From Bradyrhizobium paxllaeri (GTDB lineage Bacteria > Pseudomonadota > Alphaproteobacteria > Rhizobiales > Xanthobacteraceae): a stretch of DNA of 64,000 nt. The stretch is from positions 4,340,001 through 4,404,000 of the forward strand of contig NZ_CP042968.1 in the NCBI RefSeq assembly GCF_001693515.2, given 5' to 3'. Below the pieces are notes generated by a model that was not told the DNA's origin, did not search any database, and was given only the letters and a program-made list of their open reading frames with translations. Each line of letters begins with the position of its first letter. Within the stretch, counting starts at the first letter, position 1. The position numbers and the translations under genes are program-made. Positions 43,398 to 51,849 of the stretch are shown here, piece by piece.

Positions 43398-44663
43398 ACG
43401 GCTGTCCGGTTTAATTTTTGTAGACAAGGCGCATGGCGTTGATTCTTCTGTGCTCCAAGCGTTTGGCGACGTTTTGGGACACGGAGAAGGATCAAGCCAT
43501 GCTGCATCAGAATAGCGTATTCCACGGACTTCTAAAGCACGTTCCATGGCATCGGTTCGACAGGCTTGTGGAGGAGCATGGAGCCGATGCGCGGGTGCGC
43601 CGGTTGTCGACCAAGAGCCAGTTGGTGGCGCTGCTTTATGGTCAGCTTTCGGGGGCGGCGAGCTTGCGCGAGATCGTGGCAGGACTTTCGAGCCATGCTG
43701 TGCGGCTCTACCATGTGGGCGCGGCACCGGTTCAACGATCGACCTTCTCGGATGCGAACGCACAGCGGCCTGCCGCCGTGTTCACCGAACTGTTGGCGAT
43801 AATGATGAAGCAGGCGCATCGCGGGCTGCGTCGCAAGCTTGCCGAGACGACCTACCTGATCGATGCCACGAGCGTGCGCTTGAACGAACACAGCGCCGGC
43901 TGGGCGCGGTTCTCGGCGGGGGTCTGCGGTGCCAAAGTGCACGTAATTTACGACGCCGACGCGGATCGCCCAATCTATGCCGCGGTCACTCCGGCCAACG
44001 TCAACGACATCACCATGGCCCAGCAAATGCCGATCGAGCCGGGCGCCACTTATGTCTTCGATCTCGGTTATTACGACTATGCCTGGTGGGCCGCGCTCGA
44101 TGCCGCCGGCTGCCGGATCGTCAGCCGCTTCAAATCCAACACGCCGCTCGACGTGGTGGAGGAACTGCCCGTCATCCCGGACGGCAACATCCTCTCCGAC
44201 CGCATCGGCTTCCTTCCCGCACGCCAGGCCAAGAGCCGCTGCAATCCAATGCAGGATGCGGTACGCGAGGTCCGCATCATGACCGATACCGGAAAGATGC
44301 TGCGTATCTTGTCGAATGATCTCGATGCCAGCGCACAAGAGATCGCTGATCTCTATCGTCGACGCTGGGCCATCGAGTTGTTCTTCCGCTGGATCAAGCA
44401 GACCCTCAAGATCACTCGCTTCGTCGGCACATCCGAGAATGCCATACGCATCCAGATTGCGGTCGCGCTCATCGCCTTCCTGCTGCTGCGCCTGGCCCAG
44501 GCTGCACAGAAAGCCGTTCCAAGCCCAACCGTCTTCAGCAGGCTGGTTCGGGCCAACCTCATGCACCGCCGATCGATCGACAAGCTGCTCGAACCATCGC
44601 CAATCGTCCAAGATCAGCGGCAGATGAGCCTAAGTCTATGCTAAAACTAAACCGGACAGCCGT
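43398..44663 (+). mobile_element. IS4-family insertion sequence, complete
   Basis: The ends are near-perfect inverted repeats: ACGGCTGTCCGGTTTAATTT on the left against the complement of AAACTAAACCGGACAGCCGT on the right, with one mismatch in the inner part. The element is 1266 bp with one transposase gene and an 11-bp direct target duplication, so it looks recent and possibly mobile. It split an intergenic palindromic repeat and did not break a gene. Confidence 0.9.
43499..44644 (+). CDS. IS4-family DDE transposase
   Basis: A 381-residue transposase starting at MLHQNSVFHGLLKHVPWHRF, with GGATCAAG before it; an ATG at 43433 in frame is less likely. The catalytic aspartates lie in YLIDATSVRL and VFDLGYYDY, and the C-terminal glutamate lies in the IS4-type YREK pattern (LYRRRWAIELFFRWIKQ). 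It fills most of the element between the two inverted repeats. The frame is intact, so the protein should be active. Confidence 0.93.
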   Translation: MLHQNSVFHGLLKHVPWHRFDRLVEEHGADARVRRLSTKSQLVALLYGQLSGAASLREIVAGLSSHAVRLYHVGAAPVQRSTFSDANAQRPAAVFTELLAIMMKQAHRGLRRKLAETTYLIDATSVRLNEHSAGWARFSAGVCGAKVHVIYDADADRPIYAAVTPANVNDITMAQQMPIEPGATYVFDLGYYDYAWWAALDAAGCRIVSRFKSNTPLDVVEELPVIPDGNILSDRIGFLPARQAKSRCNPMQDAVREVRIMTDTGKMLRILSNDLDASAQEIADLYRRRWAIELFFRWIKQTLKITRFVGTSENAIRIQIAVALIAFLLLRLAQAAQKAVPSPTVFSRLVRANLMHRRSIDKLLEPSPIVQDQRQMSLSLC

Positions 44664-44740
44664 GGGCTTGTCCCGGGCATCCACGTCTTGGCCTCCGCAC
44701 GAAAAGACGTGGATGGCCGGGACAAGCCCGGCCATGACGA
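44664..44740. repeat. Right part of the split palindromic repeat
   Basis: Begins with the second 11-bp target copy and continues with CCACGTCTTGG and its complement-like CCAAGACGTGG-type arms (CACGTCTT / AAGACGTG), ending in GGCCATGACG. It has the same layout as the intact repeat at 59341-59428. Confidence 0.75.
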
Positions 44741-44769
44741 ACTCTTGAGACGGCGTGCTGCTCTAACAG

Positions 44770-45282
44770 CTATCTCGGCGGCCCCAGAAAATCTTTCTTG
44801 GCCAGATCGACGCCGGCATGGCGCAGGATGTCGTAGGCGGTCGTGACATGAAAGAAGAACTGCGGAACGCTGAACGTCAGCAGCAGTGATTTGCCGGTGA
44901 AGTTTCGCTGGGTCCCGTTCTTGAAGGTGAATGCGACCTCCTTGTCGGCGGCGTTCTCTATTTCCTCGCGCGGCAAGCCCTGCACGAAATCGACCGTTGC
45001 CGATATCCGCGACTTCAGCTCTGGAATATCGAGCTCAGTGCCTGAAAATGTGTGCGGGGCGCGGCCCGCCAGCAGCGCGCAGGCAACGATCGCATGCCGC
45101 TTGGCCTCTCCGACCTGCTGCTTCAAATTGTACATCGTGGGTGAGAGCCGCATGTTCAGAAGAACGGCGGGATCGATATTTCGGGCTTCGGCATGGGCCG
45201 CGGCCCTGTCGAGGAGACTGGACAGATTTTCGAGATACGGCACGAAAACGCCGACGGAAGCCTCGTGAAGCGAGATGGTCAC
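44770..45282 (-). CDS. DUF1993-family protein
   Basis: A 170-residue helical soluble protein with the DUF1993 start VTISLHEASVGVFVPYLENLSSLLDRA. The GTG start at 45282 has GGAG upstream; an earlier GTG at 45306 adds eight residues. The four-helix pattern (MYNLKQQVGEAKRHA, and the C-terminal FFFHVTTAYDILRHAGVDL) is similar to DinB-like bundles. No function is established for the family. Confidence 0.82.
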   Translation of the reverse strand: MTISLHEASVGVFVPYLENLSSLLDRAAAHAEARNIDPAVLLNMRLSPTMYNLKQQVGEAKRHAIVACALLAGRAPHTFSGTELDIPELKSRISATVDFVQGLPREEIENAADKEVAFTFKNGTQRNFTGKSLLLTFSVPQFFFHVTTAYDILRHAGVDLAKKDFLGPPR

Positions 45283-45380
45283 GATTTCGATTTCTCCGGG
45301 TGGCACACCGCGGGCATATCTGGTCTAAGTCGGCGCCATCGCTCCAGAGTGTCATCTAGTTTGCCGGCGGAGAAGACCTG

Positions 45381-46161
45381 ATGTTTCGCGTGTTCGTTAG
45401 TCTTGCAATGGCTGTCCTGTGGACCGTTGCCGCCCATGCTCAGCAGCCGGCGAATTCCCGCCTCGACGATATCATCAAGCGCGGCACGCTGCGGGTCGGC
45501 ATGACCGGCGACTATCAGCCGTTCACCTATTTCGACAAGGCGACATCGAAATTCAGCGGCTTCGACGTCGACATGGCGGAAGCGCTGGGCAAGGCGCTCG
45601 GCGTCAAGGTCGAGTTCGTTCAGACGGCCTGGCCGCAGCTGATGAAGGATTTCGAGGCCGACAATTTCGACATCGCGATGGGCGGCGTCTCGATCACGCT
45701 CGACCGGCAGAAAAAGGGAATGTTCTCCGCGCCGATCATGCGCGAGGGCAAGACGCCGATCGCACGCTGCGCCGACCAGGGCAAGTATGAGACCATCGCC
45801 GATATCGACAAATCAGGCACGCGCGTCATCGTCAATCCCGGCGGCACCAATGAGCGCTTCGCCAAGGCGAACATCAGGAACGTCGAGATCAAGATGTGGA
45901 ACGACAATGTCACGATCTTTGACGAGATCGCCAAGGGCAACGCCGACCTGATGATGACGGACGCTTCCGAGACCCGCTACCAGCAGAAGCGGCACCCCGG
46001 CGTGCTCTGCGCGGTGCATCCGGACAAGCCGTTCGACTTTTCCGAGAAGGCCTATTGGCTGCAGCGCGACATGCCGCTGAAGGCCTTTTGTCGATCAGTG
46101 GCTGCACATCGCCGTCCAGGATGGCAGCTTCAGGAAAATCTACGCCGTCTGGTTCGACTGA
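45381..46161 (+). pseudogene. PheC-like cyclohexadienyl dehydratase / binding-protein-fold gene with a 3' frameshift
   Basis: The first ~235 residues are very similar to periplasmic cyclohexadienyl dehydratase (PheC), which makes phenylalanine precursors: a signal peptide, TLRVGMTGDYQPFTYFD, GFDVDMAEALG, and VNPGGTNERFAKANIRN are visible. The T-run at 46086-46089 shifts the frame. Read as is, the gene ends at 46193 with an unrelated tail. With one T removed, the normal C-terminus (VDQWLHIAVQDGSF) is restored and ends at TGA 46159-46161. The loss may be real or a base-call error. An amino-acid ABC binding protein is a less likely alternative. Confidence 0.78.
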
Positions 46162-46271
46162 CCCAGATAAGCCTGTTTTCGCAGGCAAATTGACCGGCCA
46201 TTGCGCGCTATCTAATCTGCTCAGGGCCGAATTTGAACCGAAGCCGCTAGTACACGACTTATAGTTTGAAA

Positions 46272-46285
46272 GTGATCTGGATCAC
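46272..46285 (+). promoter_or_regulatory. CRP-like palindrome
   Basis: GTGATCTGGATCAC fits the GTGA-N6-TCAC half-site pattern of CRP-family regulators. It lies 62 bp before the ATG of the secreted DUF2147 gene. This is sequence resemblance only. Confidence 0.35.
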
Positions 46286-46347
46286 GCTGGGTGAAGCTGC
46301 CACTGCTTAATAGCATCAGTGGGATTCCCCTTCAGGAGGTCGTCATA

Positions 46348-47184
46348 ATGAAAAAGTGCCTCGCTATCGCCGTGCTCTTGCTGGCGAGCACCGTCACCGC
46401 CGCGCAGGCGCAGTACTCGTTTGAGTATAACGGCCGCACCATTACGATCGACCCTGATCGCGGCACCGTTTCCATTCCCGGCGTCTACGATAATACCGGC
46501 AAGAAGGCCAAACGCCCGCGCGGCGAGGAAGGCGATCTCGATCGTCCGACCAGGAAGGTCCCGCAGCAGGCGAAGACCACGCCGCAGGCCGCACCTGAAA
46601 CGGCACCAGCACCGGCTGCACCCGCGCCGGCAGAGCAAGCGGCTGTCCCGGCGGCACCAGCGCCTGCTGCCCCTGCTCAGACCGCAGCACCGCCCGCGCC
46701 GTCGAGCAATACGGCGGCCGTTGCACCGGCTGAAACCCCTGCGCCCCCAGCGGCATCGCCCGCTCCTCAGACGCAACAGAACGCCGCTCCGGCAGTCCCG
46801 CCCGCACCGGCTCCCGTTGCCGCGCCAGCACCGCCGCCACAACAGAAGCAGGCCGCGGTTCCGGCAGCTTCGCCGCCGCCGTCTTCGAACTCACCGCTCG
46901 GCGTGTGGCTGACGGAGGAGAAGGAAGGCAAGGTTCGAATCGAACAGTGCGGCCAGAATCTCTGCGGCTATTCCGTCGACAAGAAGTCGAACCAGAACGG
47001 CGAGCAGGTTCTGATCAACATGAAGCCCGCCAAGGACAAGTGGAGTGGTCGGATTTTCGATCCGAACACCGGCAGCACGTACGACTCCACGATCGCGCTG
47101 AAAGGCACCGACAGCCTCCGCGTTCAGGGCTGCGCCTTCGGCGGCATGTTCTGCGGCGGACAGACCTGGACTCGCGTCAACTGA
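46348..47184 (+). CDS. Secreted protein with Pro/Ala-rich linker and C-terminal DUF2147 domain
   Basis: A 278-residue exported protein. The ATG follows CAGGAGGTCGTCATA, and the signal peptide is MKKCLAIAVLLLASTVTAAQA. An N-terminal YSFEYNGRTITIDP region precedes about 120 residues rich in Pro and Ala, which should be extended. The DUF2147 domain starts near PLGVWLTEEKEGKVRIEQCG and includes CGYSVDKKS and a C-terminal CGGQTWTRV. Cysteines could form disulfides outside the cytoplasm. The role of the domain is unclear. Confidence 0.83.
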   Translation: MKKCLAIAVLLLASTVTAAQAQYSFEYNGRTITIDPDRGTVSIPGVYDNTGKKAKRPRGEEGDLDRPTRKVPQQAKTTPQAAPETAPAPAAPAPAEQAAVPAAPAPAAPAQTAAPPAPSSNTAAVAPAETPAPPAASPAPQTQQNAAPAVPPAPAPVAAPAPPPQQKQAAVPAASPPPSSNSPLGVWLTEEKEGKVRIEQCGQNLCGYSVDKKSNQNGEQVLINMKPAKDKWSGRIFDPNTGSTYDSTIALKGTDSLRVQGCAFGGMFCGGQTWTRVN

Positions 47185-47211
47185 CCGCAAGCCGCAGCCT
47201 CCCATACGACC

Positions 47212-47239
47212 AAAAGCCCCGCCGCAGCGCGGGGCTTTT
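47212..47239. terminator. Bidirectional intrinsic terminator
   Basis: AAAAGCCCCGC (47212-47222) and GCGGGGCTTTT (47229-47239) pair perfectly around CGCAGC, and the T-run gives a U-tract on the plus strand and an A-run that serves the other strand. It follows the DUF2147 gene. Confidence 0.87.
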
Positions 47240-47326
47240 CCATTTCGGCACAGCGCGTGATGGCAATCACAGTCGCCATAGAACCGTTGTGAGACCGTGA
47301 CCGTGTCCAAACCAAAGGGGCACGAC

Positions 47327-47680
47327 ATGGTAAAATCCTGGAAATCCCTCGCCGCCGTTTCGCTGCTTGCTGCACTGGGCCTTGCGACGCCGTCCGCAGC
47401 CGCGACATTCGACGGCGACTGGAATGTGCAGATCACCTCATCGAACGCCGCCTGCGTGAGCGGTGCGTCGGTCTCGATCGGAATCAGCAACGGCCAGGTC
47501 GCATCGAACAGCACGGCTGTAACTGCGTCCGGCCGCGTGGCGGAAGCCGGCGCCATTCGCGTGACGCTCGCGAGCGGCATGAAGCGCGCGGTCGGCTCCG
47601 GCGTGCTCACGGGCACGTCGGGATCGGGCACGTGGCGCGCGGCCTTGTGCTCCGGCACCTGGACCGCGCAGCGGATCTAA
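47327..47680 (+). CDS. Small secreted protein, unknown
   Basis: A 117-residue protein starting MVKSWKSLAAVSLLAAL, with a signal peptide ending near PSAAA. The mature ~90 residues are a Ser/Gly/Thr/Val-rich beta-type domain (WNVQITSSNAACVSG, GSGTWRAALCSGTW) with two cysteines that could pair. It is exported, short and acidic. I do not recognise the family. The AAAGGGGC ribosome-binding site supports the start. Confidence 0.65.
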   Translation: MVKSWKSLAAVSLLAALGLATPSAAATFDGDWNVQITSSNAACVSGASVSIGISNGQVASNSTAVTASGRVAEAGAIRVTLASGMKRAVGSGVLTGTSGSGTWRAALCSGTWTAQRI

Positions 47681-47708
47681 AGCGTGATGACGTTTCTTCG
47701 AATTGTTT

Positions 47709-47757
47709 GAGCATGATCTTTTCGGAAAACCGCTACACACTTTTCCGAATCATGCTC
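47709..47757. repeat. Intergenic palindromic repeat of a common rhizobial type
   Basis: GAGCATGAT and its complement ATCATGCTC flank a TTTTCGGAAAA / TTTTCCGAA core. Such copies are scattered between genes in Bradyrhizobium. It lies just left of the second IS. Confidence 0.7.
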
Positions 47758-47759
47758 AT

Positions 47760-47763
47760 CTAG
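47760..47763. repeat. CTAG target duplication, left copy
   Basis: CTAG occurs at 47760-47763 and again at 49760-49763, directly outside the perfect inverted repeats of the element. Confidence 0.65.
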
Positions 47764-47876
47764 CTACTTTCCGGCGCAAAAATCGCTGTTGTGAAGCGCG
47801 CGGTCAACCACGCAGACAACGAGAAGCCCCGCCGGGGGGCGGGGCGATGAGATGCCAAGATTGCTCTGGAAGTGGA

Positions 47877-49286
47877 CTACGTTTTTAGTGACCGTTCTTC
47901 CATCACGCGGCCGATGCTCATGAGGTTGTCGGCGACAACGCCGAGCCCGACCCAGCGCTTCATTCCGGTGCTGCCTTTGTAGCGGCAGCGATCGAGCCCG
48001 TGCCGCCGTTTGGCCACGCTGATGCGCCCCTCGCATCCGGTCCGCCATTTCTGGCCGTTGCGGAACCACCGCTTCTTCTGCTCGCGCTTGCGCGAGACGC
48101 TCTTGGTGGAGCGATTGGGGATGCAGACGCGTTTGACGCCGCTCGCCTTCGCCGCGGCTTCATTCCTGGCGGAGTAGAACCCGGCGTCTGCCGCGACCAG
48201 ACGTGGAGTGCGGCCGAGCTTGGCTTGGTGGATTTCGATGGCCGGAACCAACAGGTCCGAATCGCTCGGCCGCCGATCATAGACTTCGTAGTCGATCACG
48301 ATCTGGTTTTCGGCCTCCTGCAGCTTGACCATCTTGCCGAACTCGTTGGGCTTGCCGGCCTTGCCCTTGCGAATGATCTCGGTCGAGGGCTCGAACACGC
48401 TGAACAGCTTGTCCTCTGCCCGCGTGTTGCCGCGGAAGATGCGTTCCCGGGTCTGCCGCATCACCTGCCGCACCAGCGGTATCATCGTTTCCAGCTCCTG
48501 CCGCAAGCCTTGCAGCGCCAGCCGTTTCAAGATGCCCCTGGCCCGCTTCACGCCTGCGGAGATTTCATGGGAGAAGCGCTTCGCTTGCCCCACCACACGG
48601 CTCGTCGAGTTCAACAGCCGCCGGTAGCCTTGCCTGAGCTTCTCGTGATTGAGCGGTCCTTTGGCACGGGCGGTTCGCGAGATATCGAGCAGGCGCAGTT
48701 TTACGCTTCGCGTTCGGTCGCGCAGTTTGGTTCCGGCCGTGCCCACGATCTTGGCGACCTTCTTCATGGTGCGGATCAACACTCTGACCCCGTCGCCCAG
48801 CAACGTGCTGTCGGTCGGGTAGTGGATGTTGGTCTCCACCACCGTCGTATCCACGCGCATTCTGCGTCCCTGCGTCACCCCTTGTTCCTGCGCGACTTGC
48901 ACAATCCGGTCGTGGATCTGCTTGATTGTCTCCGGATCCACAGCCAATCCCCAACGCCCCATCGTCTTCGCGTCCGGCGTCTTGCCGCCGCCCACCCGGG
49001 AGAAGTCGCGATATACCAGATTGGCGCGCACTTCGCGCTCCAGCACCTGATAGCTCCAGTTGCGAACGTGCTTGAGGATCAACAATCGCAACACCACTTC
49101 GGCCGGCGCGCCCAGCCGGCCACGACTGCGGCTCTTGGGATGCCGTCTCGCCAGCGCCTCGTAGACCGCGCCTACAATCTGTTCATCCGCGAGAACCCGG
49201 TCGGCATGCGTCATCCAACCTTCGCGAAGATCGCTCACTTCTCCCGCGATCAAGCCGTCGCCGAAGCTCAGTTGCGCTCTGCGCAT
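47877..49286 (-). CDS. ISNCY/IS1182-like transposase
   Basis: A 469-residue transposase starting MRRAQLSFGDGLIAGEVSDLREG. The DDE signature includes MRVDTTVVETNIHYPTDSTLLGDGVRV, the DAGFY stretch (VAADAGFYSARNEA) and a basic C-terminal half. It begins with its ATG overlapping the TGA of the DUF6788 gene upstream, so the two are coupled. The frame is complete and shows no damage. Confidence 0.9.
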   Translation of the reverse strand: MRRAQLSFGDGLIAGEVSDLREGWMTHADRVLADEQIVGAVYEALARRHPKSRSRGRLGAPAEVVLRLLILKHVRNWSYQVLEREVRANLVYRDFSRVGGGKTPDAKTMGRWGLAVDPETIKQIHDRIVQVAQEQGVTQGRRMRVDTTVVETNIHYPTDSTLLGDGVRVLIRTMKKVAKIVGTAGTKLRDRTRSVKLRLLDISRTARAKGPLNHEKLRQGYRRLLNSTSRVVGQAKRFSHEISAGVKRARGILKRLALQGLRQELETMIPLVRQVMRQTRERIFRGNTRAEDKLFSVFEPSTEIIRKGKAGKPNEFGKMVKLQEAENQIVIDYEVYDRRPSDSDLLVPAIEIHQAKLGRTPRLVAADAGFYSARNEAAAKASGVKRVCIPNRSTKSVSRKREQKKRWFRNGQKWRTGCEGRISVAKRRHGLDRCRYKGSTGMKRWVGLGVVADNLMSIGRVMEERSLKT

Positions 49287-49287
49287 C

Positions 49288-49635
49288 TCAATCACGCTTC
49301 TTCCTCCCACCCCGCGGCATCGCCGCATCAGGGCCCAGCAGGTCGTGATTGAGCTCGCAGATCGCTTCGATCGCTTCTTTCAGCTTCTGATAGTTGTCCA
49401 GCCAACGGCGCACTTCGGCAACGCGTTCACGGCGCACGCTGAACTGGCGCACGCGGCCGCCCCCATAGCTCACCGTCAGCACGTGCACCTGATGCCCTTC
49501 GCCGCGCGCGCACTTCGGGCAGCCGCTCTTGTGACGAACAGTGCGCTCCAGCAGCGAACCGCGCAGTAGCTCGCCGCTAACCGGCAGCTTGCCGACAAGC
49601 TTCTCGCGCGTTTGAAGGGCTCGATCACGAATCAT
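49288..49635 (-). CDS. DUF6788-type IS accessory protein
   Basis: A 115-residue basic protein with a short zinc-finger-like stretch (HKSGCPKCARGEGHQVH). The rest is helical, with VRQFSVRRERVAEVRRWLDNYQKL. Proteins of this type regularly precede ISNCY-family transposases. It lies directly upstream of the transposase within the inverted repeats. Its role in transposition is not known. Confidence 0.8.
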   Translation of the reverse strand: MIRDRALQTREKLVGKLPVSGELLRGSLLERTVRHKSGCPKCARGEGHQVHVLTVSYGGGRVRQFSVRRERVAEVRRWLDNYQKLKEAIEAICELNHDLLGPDAAMPRGGRKKRD

Positions 49636-49759
49636 TCATAAGAATGAATCAGTGCCGCCGCCTCCCGTCAACGGCCAATCCGTGCGACCTTGCAGTTTTC
49701 GCTCCGCTACACGACTCTGGGCACGCCCCAAGCCGAGCGATTTTTGCGCCGGAAAGTAG

Positions 49760-49763
49760 CTAG
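49760..49763. repeat. CTAG target duplication, right copy
   Basis: Second copy of CTAG. It includes the stop codon of the cupin gene, so the gene was not truncated. Confidence 0.65.
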
Positions 49764-50164
49764 CCAACCGCGGCGTTGTATTCCTCGTCGGTGACATGCT
49801 CCATCCAGTTGGAATAGACGCCGTCGAGCGCCTCCTGCATCGCGATGTGAGTCATGCTGTTTTGCGGCGCCGCTCCATGCCAGTGCTTCTCATTCGGCGG
49901 AATCCAGACGACATCGCCGGGACGGATCTCTCTGATGGGGCCGCCCTTGGCCTGCACCCGGCCGACGCCGGAGATGACGTAGAGCGTCTGACCAAGCGGA
50001 TGGGTGTGCCAGGCGGTGCGTGCACCGGGCTCGAAGGCGACGCGCGAGCAGTTCAGACGCGCGGGCGCAGGCGCCATGTTGATCGGATCCTGCAGCACCG
50101 TTCCGGTAAAATATTCAGCAGGTCCCCGCCGGGTCGGCCGGCTGCCCGCGAGATGAATATCCAT
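49760..50164 (-). CDS. Cupin-domain protein
   Basis: A 134-residue single cupin starting MDIHLAGSRPTRRGPAEYF. The metal-site motif GARTAWHTHPLGQTLYVISG is followed by a second motif with PNEKHWHGAAPQ. It probably binds a metal and a small ligand, as in cupin dioxygenases or isomerases. Its TAG stop (49760-49762) lies in the CTAG target of the IS, and the insertion left the protein unchanged. It is downstream of the RraA-like gene. Confidence 0.85.
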   Translation of the reverse strand: MDIHLAGSRPTRRGPAEYFTGTVLQDPINMAPAPARLNCSRVAFEPGARTAWHTHPLGQTLYVISGVGRVQAKGGPIREIRPGDVVWIPPNEKHWHGAAPQNSMTHIAMQEALDGVYSNWMEHVTDEEYNAAVG

Positions 50165-50187
50165 GAAGTGATCTCCCTTCTTCGAGC

Positions 50188-50886
50188 TTACTTCTTCGTC
50201 GCCGCGTAGCGCGCCTTGGTCTCGGCGTTCATCGGATAGAGGCCGGGCAAGGCCGCGCCGTTGTTCACCTCGTTGACGATCCAGGCTTCCATCCGCTCCT
50301 GCTCCGGTCCTTCGGCCAGCACATGGTCGAGCAGCGCCTGCGGGATCAGCACGGCGCCATCCTGGTCGGCAACAACGATGTCGTTCGGAAATACCGCGAC
50401 CCCGCCGCAGCCGATCGGCTCGCCCCAGCCGACAAACGTCAGCCCCGCCACGGAAGGCGGCGCCGCAAAGCCGTCGCACCAGACCGGAAGGTTGGTGCCG
50501 AGTACGCCTTCGACGTCACGGACCACGCCGTCGGTGATCAGTGCCGCAACGCCGCGCTTGACCATGCGCGCGCAGAGAATGTCGCCGAAGATGCCGGCAT
50601 CGGCGACGCCCATGGCGTCGACCACGGCGATGCAGCCCTGCGGCATCGCTTCGATCGCGGTGCGGGTCGAAATCGGCGACGACCAGGATTCCGGTGTGGC
50701 GAGATCCTCGCGCGCGGGCACGAAGCGCAGCGTAAAGGCCGGCCCGACCAGCCGCGGCTGTCCCGGCCGCAGCGGCTTGGTGCCGCGCATCCAGACGTTT
50801 CGCAGGCCCTTCTTGAGCAGCACGGTGGTGATGGTGGCGGTGGACACGCCGGACAGGGTTGCGATGGCTTCGGGGGACAGGGACAT
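50188..50886 (-). CDS. RraA-family protein (4-hydroxy-4-methyl-2-oxoglutarate aldolase-like)
   Basis: A 232-residue enzyme of the RraA/HMG aldolase fold starting MSLSPEAIATLSGVSTATI. Residues near ALITDGVVRDVEGV and the preceding GIFGDILCARMVKRG match the substrate- and metal-binding stretch. Members often act as aldolases or oxaloacetate decarboxylases; the RNase E inhibitor role applies only to some. It lies on the same strand as the cupin gene, 23 nt upstream. Longer in-frame sequence toward 51090 is not protein-like. Confidence 0.85.
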   Translation of the reverse strand: MSLSPEAIATLSGVSTATITTVLLKKGLRNVWMRGTKPLRPGQPRLVGPAFTLRFVPAREDLATPESWSSPISTRTAIEAMPQGCIAVVDAMGVADAGIFGDILCARMVKRGVAALITDGVVRDVEGVLGTNLPVWCDGFAAPPSVAGLTFVGWGEPIGCGGVAVFPNDIVVADQDGAVLIPQALLDHVLAEGPEQERMEAWIVNEVNNGAALPGLYPMNAETKARYAATKK

Positions 50887-51117
50887 CTGGAATGCAGGCT
50901 CCGCAAGAGGTGGGTGAGAACCAGCGCATCTTGCGAAGCGCGGACATCGCGTCAAGGGCTGTCGTAAGGCCGCGCCATCACAACATCTTATCGTCGGAGT
51001 GCAGATTAATTTATTGAACTTACTGGCGGATTTTCCGCGAAGCGAATTCCACTCGCGCCCAAAACACGCTACAGGTTGAGCGGTCAGCACCAGCGCTGCG
51101 AGACAAGTTTAGAGGCC

Positions 51118-51849
51118 ATGGCCCCAACGCTACCCCCGCCCCGTCTCTTGCCGAGTGGCGACAGCGCCATCACGGTGGAATTCAGCCGCAACATCGACGA
51201 TGCCGCCAACCGGCGGGTGCTGGCGCTCGACCGCGAACTCGCGGCCGAACCGATCCCGGGTATCACCGAGACGGTGCCTACCTATCGTTCGCTGCTGGTC
51301 CATTACGATCCGGTGCAAATTGATTTCGACACGCTTGGCGAAAAAATCCTCGGCTTCGTGCAACGGCCGGTGCCGGCGTCGACAAAGACCCGGCGCTGGC
51401 GCATTCCGGTGGTCTATGGCGGCGAGCACGGCATCGACCTCGAGGACGTCGCCAAAACGCTCAACACCACGCCGGACGAAATCGTGGCGCGGCATGTCGC
51501 CGGCGATTACCGGGTCGCCATGATCGGCTTTACGCCCGGCTGGTCCTATCTCAGCGGGCTCGCCGATAGCCTGCACATGCCGCGCCGGAAGAACCCGCGT
51601 CTGCTGACGCCGGCCGGCACCATCTCGATCGGCGGGGTGCAGACCGGCGTGCAATGTCTCGCCGGCCCGAGCGGCTGGCACCTGCTGGGACAGACGGCCG
51701 TCCGCACCTACCAGCTCCATCGCGATCCGACCTTCCTGCTGGAGCCGGGCGACAACGTTACGTTTACGCCCGTCGATGCCAAAACGTTCGCGGAGCAGGA
51801 TCGCGCCGCCGAAGCCGGCGAATTCATTGCCGAGCAGATCGCCTCATGA
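51118..51849 (+). CDS. pxpB: 5-oxoprolinase subunit B
   Basis: A 243-residue protein (start MAPTLPPPRLLPSGDSAI) of the PxpB/KipI family, with LLVHYDPVQIDFDTLGEKI and the conserved VAMIGFTPGWSYLSGLAD and LLTPAGTISIGGVQTGVQ. With PxpC and PxpA it hydrolyses 5-oxoproline to glutamate using ATP. The next gene overlaps its stop. It is divergent from the RraA-like gene. Confidence 0.92.
   Translation: MAPTLPPPRLLPSGDSAITVEFSRNIDDAANRRVLALDRELAAEPIPGITETVPTYRSLLVHYDPVQIDFDTLGEKILGFVQRPVPASTKTRRWRIPVVYGGEHGIDLEDVAKTLNTTPDEIVARHVAGDYRVAMIGFTPGWSYLSGLADSLHMPRRKNPRLLTPAGTISIGGVQTGVQCLAGPSGWHLLGQTAVRTYQLHRDPTFLLEPGDNVTFTPVDAKTFAEQDRAAEAGEFIAEQIAS

Larger units (their letters stand above)
47764..49759 (-). 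mobile_element. Two-gene insertion element with perfect 24-bp inverted repeats (ISNCY-like)
   Basis: The ends CTACTTTCCGGCGCAAAAATC... (47764-47787) and their exact complement at 49736-49759 form a 24-bp perfect inverted repeat. The 1996-bp element carries a DUF6788-type small gene and a transposase in one direction. A 4-bp CTAG flank on both sides is consistent with target duplication. The transposase frame is intact. The element lies exactly at the 3' end of the cupin gene. Confidence 0.88.
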
